From NCBI GenBank assembly GCA_964384785.1, contig CAYLLH010000054.1, positions 1 to 23,234 of the forward strand: a DNA stretch of 23,234 bases, written 5' to 3'. The notes under the pieces are model-generated. The model made no database searches. It saw only the letters and a program-made list of their open reading frames with translations, and had not been told where the DNA came from. Position 1 is the first letter of the stretch, and every line of letters begins with the position of its first letter. The position numbers were made by a program, and so were the translations under genes. Shown one piece after another: positions 12,987-19,963 of the stretch. The stretch is from JAZKSG01 sp964384785 (lineage in GTDB: Archaea > Thermoplasmatota > E2 > DHVEG-1).

Positions 12987-14252
12987 TTATGTGTTTCCAA
13001 AGATGTTTTCTATCATCCATTTAGGGTTGAAAGGTATCATGTCATCGTAACCTTGTCCCATTCCTATGAACAATAATGGTTTTCCGATTGTGTATGCAAC
13101 AGATAGAGCGCTTCCTCCTTTTGCATCTGTATCAACTTTGGTTAGTATTACTCCATCTATTCCAACGATTTCGTTGAATCTTTTAGCTTGTTCTACTGCA
13201 TCGTTTCCTGAAAGTGCATCTCCTACGAATACTATTAGGTCTGGTTTTGCGACTCGTTTTATTTTAGCCATTTCATCCATTAGATTTGAATCGGTTTGGA
13301 TTCTTCCTGCTGTATCTAAAAGTACCACGTCTTTATGTTTTGCTTTAGCATGTTCAATTGCATCATATGCAACTGCTGCTGGATCTGCACCTTGACCATG
13401 TTTTATTATTTTAAGACCTAAATCATCGGCATGGACTCCCAGTTGTTCTATTGCTCCTGCTCTAAATGTGTCACCTGCAGCAAGAACGCAAGATATTTTT
13501 TTCTTTTTTAGAATGGTTGCAACTCTTGCTATTGAAAGTGTTTTACCACTACCGTTTACTCCTACAAACATTATTACGACAGGTTTCTCAGTTTTATTTA
13601 TAAATTCATCAAAATCAAGTTCGCTTGACATTAAAACATTTGATATAGCGTTTCTAAGAACGTTTTCAACTACTTCTCCGATGTTTCTTCTGTTGATTGA
13701 TGCATGTTTTAATTCCTCTTTGATATCATTTTTTATTGATTCAATAACAGAGTATGCCACATCAGATTCAAGAAGACCTATTTCTAAATCCCATAGAAGA
13801 TCATCGAGTTTTTCATCACTGATTGTAGTAGTCCGAGTTTGATCTGTTTTTACTACGTCTTCTATGCTTCGTCGAGTTCTGAGGGTGTGTTCTAATTCTG
13901 ATTCTATACTTTTTTCTATTTGTTTATCGAGTTCTTCTTCTCTTTTTCTTCGATCTCTTTCTCGTCTTTCTCTTTTTAGTTCTTGATCTGTTTTTTCTGG
14001 TTTGATTTCTTTTTTAATTTCTGGTTTGGGTGCTTCTTTTTTAGGTTCTTCAACAGTTTTTTCTTCTGATACCGTATGTTTTTCTTCTATTTCTTCCTCA
14101 GATTTTTCTACAGGTTTTTTAGGTTTAACTTTCTCAGTTGGTTTCGATGGTTCTGGTTTTGCTTTTCTTGTTTCTTTCTGAAGCTCAGATTCTATTTCCG
14201 ATTCAAGTTCATCTTCGAATTTTTTGATTCTTTTTTTAAGAAATTTAAACAT
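12987..14252 (-). CDS. ftsY: Signal recognition particle receptor FtsY
   Basis: A 421-aa SRP receptor GTPase that docks SRP-ribosome complexes at the membrane next to the Sec channel. Residues 1-140 form a long, highly charged A domain (KP/EK-rich repeats, then a coiled KRERRERDRRKREEELDK stretch) that likely mediates membrane contact. The N domain follows (about 145-215), then the G domain: P-loop GVNGSGKT (231-238), DTFRAGAIEQL (261-271), DTAGR (313-317), TKVD (371-374) followed by TDAKGGSALS, and the closing GMGQGYDDMIPFNP. This is FtsY rather than Ffh, since no methionine-rich M domain follows. It is 39 bp downstream of pfdA on the same strand, the conserved archaeal pair. secG in this window belongs to the same export route. 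The stop is TAAG, one of two in the window not followed by A. Confidence 0.97.
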   Translation of the reverse strand: MFKFLKKRIKKFEDELESEIESELQKETRKAKPEPSKPTEKVKPKKPVEKSEEEIEEKHTVSEEKTVEEPKKEAPKPEIKKEIKPEKTDQELKRERRERDRRKREEELDKQIEKSIESELEHTLRTRRSIEDVVKTDQTRTTTISDEKLDDLLWDLEIGLLESDVAYSVIESIKNDIKEELKHASINRRNIGEVVENVLRNAISNVLMSSELDFDEFINKTEKPVVIMFVGVNGSGKTLSIARVATILKKKKISCVLAAGDTFRAGAIEQLGVHADDLGLKIIKHGQGADPAAVAYDAIEHAKAKHKDVVLLDTAGRIQTDSNLMDEMAKIKRVAKPDLIVFVGDALSGNDAVEQAKRFNEIVGIDGVILTKVDTDAKGGSALSVAYTIGKPLLFIGMGQGYDDMIPFNPKWMIENIFGNT

Positions 14253-14291
14253 TTTTTTTATTCAAACCTTTAAAAAACTTATTTTTTTTTT

Positions 14292-14723
14292 TTATTGTTG
14301 ATTTCTTTGTTGTTCCATATACATCTGTTGAGCTCTTTGAGTTAATTGAGTTGCAGCAGTCTGCATTTTTTGTATCATATCTGATACTTCATTTTGTTTT
14401 TTTTCTAATTGATCCATTATTTCTTCTATTTTTTCTATAGCTGATTCGCTTTTTTTCTCGGCAACAAGTCCACTTCCAATATCAAATAAAACTTTTGATG
14501 GATCGAGTGCTTTTGCAGTAACGAAAGTCCTTCCGCCGATTGGGACTAGCATCTCTGTGTTTTTTTCGCTGTCTTTCATTTTGTTAAGAGTAATTTTTGC
14601 TTTATTATAATCTGATATAGCGGCATCGATTAATTCTTGTTGTTCCTCCAAAGCATTGATTTGTTCTTTGTATTGTTCAATCTGAATAAGATATTTTTGA
14701 AGTTCATTATCATTTCCTAACAT
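14292..14723 (-). CDS. pfdA: Prefoldin subunit alpha
   Basis: A 143-aa alpha subunit of the hexameric (alpha2-beta4) chaperone prefoldin, which holds unfolded proteins for the thermosome. Two long coiled-coil helices (about 5-55 and 95-143) flank the central beta hairpins, with the family motif VPIGGRTFVTAKALDPSKVLFDIGSG at about 60-87 cited here only in part: VPIGGRTFVTAKALD. The C-terminus is glutamine-rich. It precedes ftsY, as in many archaea. The genes that often lie upstream of this pair (L39e, L31e, eIF6, LX) are missing, and a divergent KaiC-like gene sits there instead. The 153-bp shared upstream region carries a dyad at 14800-14819. Confidence 0.93.
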   Translation of the reverse strand: MLGNDNELQKYLIQIEQYKEQINALEEQQELIDAAISDYNKAKITLNKMKDSEKNTEMLVPIGGRTFVTAKALDPSKVLFDIGSGLVAEKKSESAIEKIEEIMDQLEKKQNEVSDMIQKMQTAATQLTQRAQQMYMEQQRNQQ

Positions 14724-14799
14724 AGTATTTATTCCTCTGGTTTTCTTCTTATTTTTTATCCATTAATAGACAAGGTGTTATTAACTTATTCGCTAACAG

Positions 14800-14819
14800 T
14801 GATTACTTATGAATAATCA
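14800..14819. promoter_or_regulatory. 20-bp dyad in the pfdA/KaiC-like divergent promoter
   Basis: TGATTA-cttatgaa-TAATCA has perfect 6-bp arms and a partly symmetrical centre. It abuts the TATA-like TTTATAATA at 14821-14829 of the KaiC-like gene, so it lies at the BRE/upstream position. It could be an activator or repressor site for either gene. Confidence 0.35.
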
Positions 14820-14820
14820 T

Positions 14821-14829
14821 TTTATAATA
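14821..14829 (+). promoter_or_regulatory. TATA box of the KaiC-like gene
   Basis: TTTATAATA lies 48 nt upstream of the ATG at 14877. It predicts a start near 14850 and a leader containing GGTGAGAGAG (14854-14863). Confidence 0.45.
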
Positions 14830-14876
14830 AACACACTATACCATATTTGATTTGGTGAGAGAGAAACATCTAAAAT

Positions 14877-15632
14877 ATGATTCAGAGAGAAAGATGTAAA
14901 ACAGGTATAGAACGTTTAGATTCTGATCTAAATGGCGGGTTTCCCGTAGGAGCCACAGTTTTGGTATCTGGTGGCAGTGGAGTTGGTAAAACAACTTTTA
15001 GTATGCAATATCTAATCAATGGAGCTCGGATGGGTGAAAAAGGGGTTTTTTTTACAGCCACTGAAGCTGTTCCTATGCTAAAAAAACATCATCAGGGTTT
15101 TGGTTTTTTTGATGAAAGAATAATTAAATCAGGTCAAATAACAATTCTTGATATATGGAATATAAGTGATAGACTTGGTTTAGATCCTTTTACTTATGAT
15201 GCTGAAGAAGCATACATTATGTTTGAAGTAATAAGAGATATCACAAAGAAACTAAATGCTAAAAGACTTGTTTTGGATTCAATAACTAGTCTATGTTGTC
15301 GACTTCCAACAAGAGAAATCATACGAGATTTTATTTTTACATTGGGTTCACATCTTGCAGCTATGCGTTGTACAACTGTTTTAACATCAGAAATTCCACC
15401 TCGAAAATACATGTTTTCAGAAAATGCTATAGAGGAATTCATATCAGATGGAATAATTTTTTTAGGTGATAAAGAACGATCAGGTGATTTGATAAGAACA
15501 CTTCAACTTGTGAAAATGAGAGGTATAGCCCATGATAGAACCAAATTTGCATTAAATATTTCATCTGAAAATGGTATAGAGTTAACACCTATGTTTAAAT
15601 CAAATTATGAACAAAAAGAAACCATATTTTAA
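14877..15632 (+). CDS. Single-domain KaiC-like RecA-superfamily ATPase
   Basis: A 251-aa protein consisting of one KaiC/RadA-type ATPase domain. The N-terminus CKTGIERLDSDLNGGFPVGA is typical of KaiC-like proteins. Walker A is GGSGVGKT (32-39) and Walker B is RLVLDSITSL (130-139). Archaea carry many such single-domain paralogues, some of which regulate archaellum or gas-vesicle systems or act with kinases; most have no assigned role. Unlike true KaiC it has one domain, and I see no obvious phosphorylated Ser-Thr pair, so a clock function should not be assumed. It is preceded by a divergent promoter with a dyad and followed by the convergent GlmM-like gene only 9 nt away. A T8 run (15636-15643) between them overlaps the stop of the other gene. 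Confidence 0.85.
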   Translation: MIQRERCKTGIERLDSDLNGGFPVGATVLVSGGSGVGKTTFSMQYLINGARMGEKGVFFTATEAVPMLKKHHQGFGFFDERIIKSGQITILDIWNISDRLGLDPFTYDAEEAYIMFEVIRDITKKLNAKRLVLDSITSLCCRLPTREIIRDFIFTLGSHLAAMRCTTVLTSEIPPRKYMFSENAIEEFISDGIIFLGDKERSGDLIRTLQLVKMRGIAHDRTKFALNISSENGIELTPMFKSNYEQKETIF

Positions 15633-15635
15633 AAA

Positions 15636-15643
15636 TTTTTTTT
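15636..15643 (+). terminator. T8 run ending the KaiC-like transcript
   Basis: Eight T follow the stop by 3 nt and overlap the antisense stop codon of the GlmM-like gene (15642-15644). Confidence 0.4.
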
Positions 15644-17015
15644 ATTGTTTTATTAAATCTTTAATTATTTTCAGATATTTTTCTGCATACTTTTTAGCTG
15701 TTTCTTTGTTTTTTGATTCAGAATAGACTCTGAACATTGGTTCTGTTCCAGAAGGACGAACTAAAACCCAGCCATTCTCTAAAAAAAGTTTAACACCATC
15801 CGTATCATCAATTTTTAAGATATCATCATATTTTTTTGTTAAATTTTTTATTTGGTTCATAACCTTGTTTTTTTTATCATTAGGACAAGATGTTTTTGTT
15901 TTAATCAGATAATATACTGATATTTCTTCAACTAGTTGTTTTAAAGATTTTTTTTCTTCTGCCATTATCTCCATGATTTTAGCAATTGTCATAGCTGAAT
16001 CTCTTGAATGTTGCAGCTCAGGGAATATTAAACCACCGTTTTCTTCTCCACCAAAAACAGCATGGTTTTCCACCATGACTTTAGCTACAGTCGGTGAACC
16101 AACTTTTGTAGTAATTATTTTCCCATGGTTTTCTTTTATTATTTCTTCAAAACAGCTAGATGTTGTAACCGGTGTAACCGCTATATCATCTTTTTTTACT
16201 ATGTATTTACCTGCTATAGAAAGTGTTTTGTCTCCCCATATGTAGCTGCCTTTGTTATCAATAAAGATTGCACGGTCAGCATCACCATCTTGAGCTACAC
16301 CAAAATCAGCTTTTTCTTCTACTACTTTCTTTATTAGTTCTTCAAGGTTTTCAGGTAAAGGTTCTGATTTTCTACCTGGGAAACTACCATCAGGTTTACA
16401 GAATAATTCTACTATGTTACAACCAAGTTTTTTAAGGAGTTTTGGTGTAGCAAGACCACCGGCGCCATTCCCGCAGTCTAATACTACTTTATAGTTCATA
16501 TCTTTGATTAATTCAATATTTATGTTTTCTAAAATTCCTTTAATATATAGCTGTATAGATTCATCTTTTTGTTTTACTTGTCCAACTGTTTTCCAATCTA
16601 CAAGATTAAAATTTTTGTTAAAATAAATTTTTTCAATTTTTTCTTCAATTTCTTTAGTGAATTCTCTTCCATCAGATGTTACTCCTTTTATACCATTGAA
16701 TTCTGGCGGGTTATGAGATGCAGTTATTATGATTCCTGAATCTATATCATTCTTTTTTACATAGTATTGTAGACAAGGTGTAGGAACGATTCCTAAATCA
16801 AGTACTTGACATCCAGTGGATGTTAAACCTGCTGATACTGAGTTTTTAAGCATATCTTTTGAAAAACGAGCATCGGTACCAATGGCTACATTTGGTTTAT
16901 CGATTTTGTTTTTTAAATATGTTCCAAGTGATTTACCTATGTTTAAAGCTAAATCTGTGTTCATATCTTGGTTTACTATTCCTCTTATACCATTGGTTCC
17001 AAATAATTTAGTCAT
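15642..17015 (-). CDS. glmM: Phosphoglucosamine mutase-like phosphohexomutase (GlmM type)
   Basis: A 457-aa member of the alpha-D-phosphohexomutase superfamily, moving phosphate between C6 and C1 of hexose or hexosamine phosphates. All four active-site loops are canonical: phosphoserine loop TASHNPPEFNG (S100), metal loop DGDADR (243-248), sugar loop GEENGG (323-328) and phosphate loop RPSGTEP (420-426). The N-terminus LFGTNGIRGIVN and the GEENGG loop resemble archaeal GlmM enzymes, which supply glucosamine-1-phosphate for UDP-GlcNAc. A phosphomannomutase/phosphoglucomutase activity cannot be excluded from sequence alone. It is the last gene of a minus-strand run, 26 nt behind a second mutase. 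The stop is followed by an A-run. Confidence 0.9.
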   Translation of the reverse strand: MTKLFGTNGIRGIVNQDMNTDLALNIGKSLGTYLKNKIDKPNVAIGTDARFSKDMLKNSVSAGLTSTGCQVLDLGIVPTPCLQYYVKKNDIDSGIIITASHNPPEFNGIKGVTSDGREFTKEIEEKIEKIYFNKNFNLVDWKTVGQVKQKDESIQLYIKGILENINIELIKDMNYKVVLDCGNGAGGLATPKLLKKLGCNIVELFCKPDGSFPGRKSEPLPENLEELIKKVVEEKADFGVAQDGDADRAIFIDNKGSYIWGDKTLSIAGKYIVKKDDIAVTPVTTSSCFEEIIKENHGKIITTKVGSPTVAKVMVENHAVFGGEENGGLIFPELQHSRDSAMTIAKIMEIMAEEKKSLKQLVEEISVYYLIKTKTSCPNDKKNKVMNQIKNLTKKYDDILKIDDTDGVKLFLENGWVLVRPSGTEPMFRVYSESKNKETAKKYAEKYLKIIKDLIKQ

Positions 17016-17041
17016 AAAATCTTTTCAATCCATCTGGTTTT

Positions 17042-18421
17042 TTATTTCATCTGGTTTATTTTTTCCTCAGTTATTTGTTTAAATTTTTTTGAGATTTTTT
17101 CAACAGTTTCTTTGTTGTCAGCTTCAGAGGTTACTCTTAGTATCGGGCTTGTATTTGATGCACGAATAAGTACCCATCCGTTTTCTAAATCAACTCTTAT
17201 TCCATCAAGGGTGTTTACATCTTCATATTTATCTGAAAGATCTTTTTTTAAGTTTTCTATAACCTCAAATTTTAGTTGATCAGAACATTCGATCTCAAGT
17301 TTTTTTACAGGGTAACTTGGAATATTTGATTTTAATGTATATAATTCCTTATCTGTATCTGAAAGGATTTCAGCTATTTTTAAAGGAACGACTAATGCGT
17401 CATCAAATAAAAAATAATCCGGTAGGATTATATGTCCTGAGGATTCAACACCTAGTAATGCTTTTTCTTTTTTTGCATGAAGTGTTAGAAAAGTATGGCC
17501 AACCTGTATTCTTTTTATTTTAAAACCAAGTGGTATGAGTTGTTCATCTAAAATCTTTGAACATTCAACATTTGCAATAACTGTTCCAGTTTTTCCATTA
17601 AAACCATGTTTTCCAAGGATTACACCAGTTTCATCAGAGGAGAGAATGTTTCCCTGGTTGTCAACAATTACTGATCGATCTCCGTCTCCATCGAATGCTA
17701 CACCGAAATCACATTTTTTGTTTTTAACTGTGTCTGCCAACACAGAAAGATTTTCTGGTTTAGGATCCGATGGACGATCTGAAAAGGCAGGGTTGGGTTC
17801 ACAGAATACTGGTACTACTTCAACACCAATTTTTTTTAAAACCCGTGGTGCAGAGAGGGTCATAGCTCCCCCTCCGCAGTCCACTGCAACTTTTATCTTT
17901 TTTTTAATAAAAAATTTTTCTTTTAGATATTCTGAATATTTGTCAGAAGGAGTTGGAGGGTTTATTCTACCTGTTTTTTTGAAATCAACGATTTCCAAAC
18001 TATTGTTAAATGTATAATCACGTATTTTTTGTAGTTCTTCTTCAGGTAAACCTACTCCGTCACCATAATAAAATTTTAATCCATTCCATTCAGCAGGTAG
18101 ATGACTAGCTGTTACAAATGCTATAAGATTTTTTTTCTGGTTCCATCCGGAGAAAAGTGTTTCACCAAATGAGGTTGTTCCTGTATAAAAAACATTGATT
18201 CCGCTTGCAGAGACACCAGCCATAAAAGCGTTAACGAGAGGATAACTAGAAAGTCTTATATCATTACCGACTGCCATGTTGTTTCCTTTAAGATTTTCTT
18301 TTACATATTTACCTGCGGATAGTCCTATTTTGTAAAAAATTTCTGGATCTATATCTTTACCGTATATCCCTCGGATATCATATGCTCTGAAAATATATTT
18401 AGAAATAGTTTTATCTGTCAT
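17042..18421 (-). CDS. Phosphomannomutase/phosphoglucomutase-like enzyme
   Basis: A 459-aa second phosphohexomutase, a distant paralogue of its downstream neighbour. The start YIFRAYDIRGIYG and the metal loop DGDGDR (244-249) with sugar loop GVESSGH (324-330) are PMM/PGM-type. Two loops deviate: the phosphoserine loop reads TASHLPAEWNG (S106; the usual Asn of TASHNP is Leu), and the phosphate loop is RASNTSP (420-426) rather than RPSGTEP or RASNTEP. The catalytic serine, histidine and metal aspartates are retained, so it should be active, perhaps with shifted sugar preference. It sits between the nucleotidyltransferase (61-nt gap) and the GlmM-like gene (26-nt gap), so the likely flow is hexose-6-P to hexose-1-P to NDP-hexose. 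Mannose is the best guess. Confidence 0.87.
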   Translation of the reverse strand: MTDKTISKYIFRAYDIRGIYGKDIDPEIFYKIGLSAGKYVKENLKGNNMAVGNDIRLSSYPLVNAFMAGVSASGINVFYTGTTSFGETLFSGWNQKKNLIAFVTASHLPAEWNGLKFYYGDGVGLPEEELQKIRDYTFNNSLEIVDFKKTGRINPPTPSDKYSEYLKEKFFIKKKIKVAVDCGGGAMTLSAPRVLKKIGVEVVPVFCEPNPAFSDRPSDPKPENLSVLADTVKNKKCDFGVAFDGDGDRSVIVDNQGNILSSDETGVILGKHGFNGKTGTVIANVECSKILDEQLIPLGFKIKRIQVGHTFLTLHAKKEKALLGVESSGHIILPDYFLFDDALVVPLKIAEILSDTDKELYTLKSNIPSYPVKKLEIECSDQLKFEVIENLKKDLSDKYEDVNTLDGIRVDLENGWVLIRASNTSPILRVTSEADNKETVEKISKKFKQITEEKINQMK

Positions 18422-18482
18422 AATATCTTATCACTAAACATAGATATATTATAAAAAAATAATTGAAAAAAAAGAATTTTTT

Positions 18483-19511
18483 TTATCCGCCGATTACGTT
18501 TCCTATTTGTTTATCCGGGTATCCTTCTGGTTTAGGTTGAGTCCACACTGGTTTATTATCAAGATTTGTCTCAGGTTCCACTTTTTCATTGTCTCCAACT
18601 ACTGAGTTTTTAATATTACATGAATCCCCGATTTTGCAGTTTTCACCAATAACTGAGTTTTCTATGACAATGTTTTTTCCGATTTCTGCATTATCATAGA
18701 TTATAACACCATCAAGTTTACTGTCTTCTTTTATTAGAATATTTGATCCAAGGCAACATTTGTTAATTTCTCCGTTTATTTTGTTGTTTTCACCTTCGTA
18801 GTTCTCGAGGTTTTTTTTATCCATTAAAAACTTGTGAACTTTTAGATAACTACTGATTCGACCGATATCCATCCAATGGCCTGTGAATTGATAGCCGTAA
18901 AATGCATCAGTGTCCTTTATTATTCTTGGAAAAATTTCTTTCTCCATCGATATTAGTTTTCCTGGTTGTATATAATCAAGTATTTTTGGTTCAATAATAT
19001 AGGCGCCAGCGTTTATCAAATCTGATGGTGCATCCTCCGGTTTTGGTTTTTCAACAAAACCAGTTATTTTCCCATCATTTTCAACATCTGCCACACCAAA
19101 CTCTTCAACATTATCAACTGGCCAAAGAGAAATTGTAGCATTTGCTTGTTTATCCTTGTGGAAATCAAGCATTTTTTTAAGATCTAATGAACAAATAATA
19201 TCGCTGTTTAAAACAAAAAAAGTACCGGTTATGTGTTCCTCAGCAAATTTTACAGCTCCACCCGTCCCAAGAGGTTCGGGTTCATCATTTACAATTATTT
19301 TTTTATCAAAATTTCTCTCATCAAGATATTCTTCTATCTGTTTTTTTCTATAGTTAACAGCAAGTATTACTTTATCAACCTGTTCTGGTAGCGACTCTAT
19401 AAGATAAGAGATCATTGGTTTGTTTAATATTGGTAACAAGGGTTTGGCTCTACTATAAGTTAAAGGTCTTAGTCTAGTTCCAAATCCTCCGGCTAAAATT
19501 ATTGCTTCCAT
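18483..19511 (-). CDS. Sugar-1-phosphate nucleotidyltransferase (GDP-mannose pyrophosphorylase-like)
   Basis: A 342-aa enzyme transferring a nucleotidyl group to a sugar-1-phosphate. The N-terminal Rossmann-like domain carries LAGGFGTRLRPLT (6-18) with the catalytic Arg/Lys (R13 and K23 in RAKPLLPI), EPLGTGGAV, the metal site NSDI (about 97-100), FVEKP and the late GHWMDIGRISSYL. A left-handed beta-helix of hexapeptide repeats follows (about 248-315, INKCCLGSNILI onward). This arrangement is shared by archaeal and eukaryotic (GMPPB-like) mannose-1-P guanylyltransferases and by glucose-1-P thymidylyl/uridylyltransferases. It is not GlmU, because no acetyltransferase active site is evident. It is the first gene of the three-gene minus-strand run with the two phosphohexomutases, so GDP-mannose or UDP-hexose for glycosylation is the likely product. 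Confidence 0.88.
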   Translation of the reverse strand: MEAIILAGGFGTRLRPLTYSRAKPLLPILNKPMISYLIESLPEQVDKVILAVNYRKKQIEEYLDERNFDKKIIVNDEPEPLGTGGAVKFAEEHITGTFFVLNSDIICSLDLKKMLDFHKDKQANATISLWPVDNVEEFGVADVENDGKITGFVEKPKPEDAPSDLINAGAYIIEPKILDYIQPGKLISMEKEIFPRIIKDTDAFYGYQFTGHWMDIGRISSYLKVHKFLMDKKNLENYEGENNKINGEINKCCLGSNILIKEDSKLDGVIIYDNAEIGKNIVIENSVIGENCKIGDSCNIKNSVVGDNEKVEPETNLDNKPVWTQPKPEGYPDKQIGNVIGG

Positions 19512-19637
19512 ATTTTTTCATCTATCCCTAAAAAACATTATTTTTTTATGTTTTGTGAAAAAATATTCGTTAATAAGTTTTACTCTATTATGAATCATAA
19601 ATAGATAAAATAATAGTTTTTTTTAATATAGAAAGGC

Positions 19638-19645
19638 TTATAAAT
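19638..19645 (+). promoter_or_regulatory. TATA box of the 64-aa gene
   Basis: TTATAAAT lies 31-38 nt before the ATG at 19676, predicting initiation around 19666-19670 and a leader of about ten nt or fewer. No clear Shine-Dalgarno fits in that space. Confidence 0.55.
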
Positions 19646-19651
19646 CAATAA

Positions 19652-19663
19652 ATATGTACATAT
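19652..19663. promoter_or_regulatory. 12-bp perfect palindrome, likely operator
   Basis: ATATGTACATAT is a perfect 12-bp palindrome lying between the TATA box (19638-19645) and the expected start site of the 64-aa gene. Protein bound here would block initiation. It shares the ATGTA.../...TACAT style with the gfcR palindrome ATGTATACAT (392-401), with different centre spacing. Confidence 0.45.
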
Positions 19664-19675
19664 GGTCTGGTAATC

Positions 19676-19870
19676 ATGGAAGACAAAAAACTTGATAAAA
19701 AAGAGGACGTAAGTATGATGTTCCTTGAGGATGATATTGTCTTTGAAAATGATGATGAACTAGCGTTACATATTTATCAACGTTTTAATATCTGTAGAGA
19801 TACACTTGAAGATATGCCTGCTTTTGAAAAACATTTGAACTGTTTGTTTAATCTTAAAGAAGAAAAATAA
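19676..19870 (+). CDS. Small acidic 64-aa protein, unrecognised
   Basis: A 64-aa acidic, soluble protein starting MEDKKLDKKEDVSMMFLEDD. It has a central FENDDELALHIYQRFN segment that looks helical and a C-terminal helix around EDMPAFEKHLNCLFNLKEE. There are two cysteines (one in NICRD and one in LNCLF) about 16 residues apart, no CxxC pair and no membrane segment. It has its own well-formed promoter with an overlapping palindrome and seems to be translated from a very short leader, which argues for a regulated genuine gene. It is divergent from the sugar-nucleotide operon, and the aminotransferase begins 93 nt downstream with its own TATA-like TATAAAAG (19918-19925). The family is unknown to me. 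A small regulator or anti-activator would fit size and charge, but that is speculation. Confidence 0.65.
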   Translation: MEDKKLDKKEDVSMMFLEDDIVFENDDELALHIYQRFNICRDTLEDMPAFEKHLNCLFNLKEEK

Positions 19871-19963
19871 TATAACAATATCTACTTACGAATATATGAA
19901 TTTTTCTTCGAAATACATATAAAAGTGAGTTTTATTCTTTGATTCCATAAGGGTGGTTTTTTT

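Noticed and set aside
12855..12998. A 43-codon minus-strand frame starting inside the end of ftsY and ending in a Trp/Pro-containing tail
   Set aside because: It has no ribosome site, overlaps ftsY by about 10 codons, and is short enough to occur by chance. It could only be revived by conservation of the frame in relatives.
13066..13842. Two plus-strand frames opposite ftsY
   Set aside because: Shadows of the FtsY G domain on the other strand; low-complexity Ser/Phe/Ile translation.
17535..18017. Long plus-strand frame (160 codons) opposite the PMM-like gene
   Set aside because: Antisense shadow of a gene with clear active-site motifs; its translation has no coherent features and no ribosome site.
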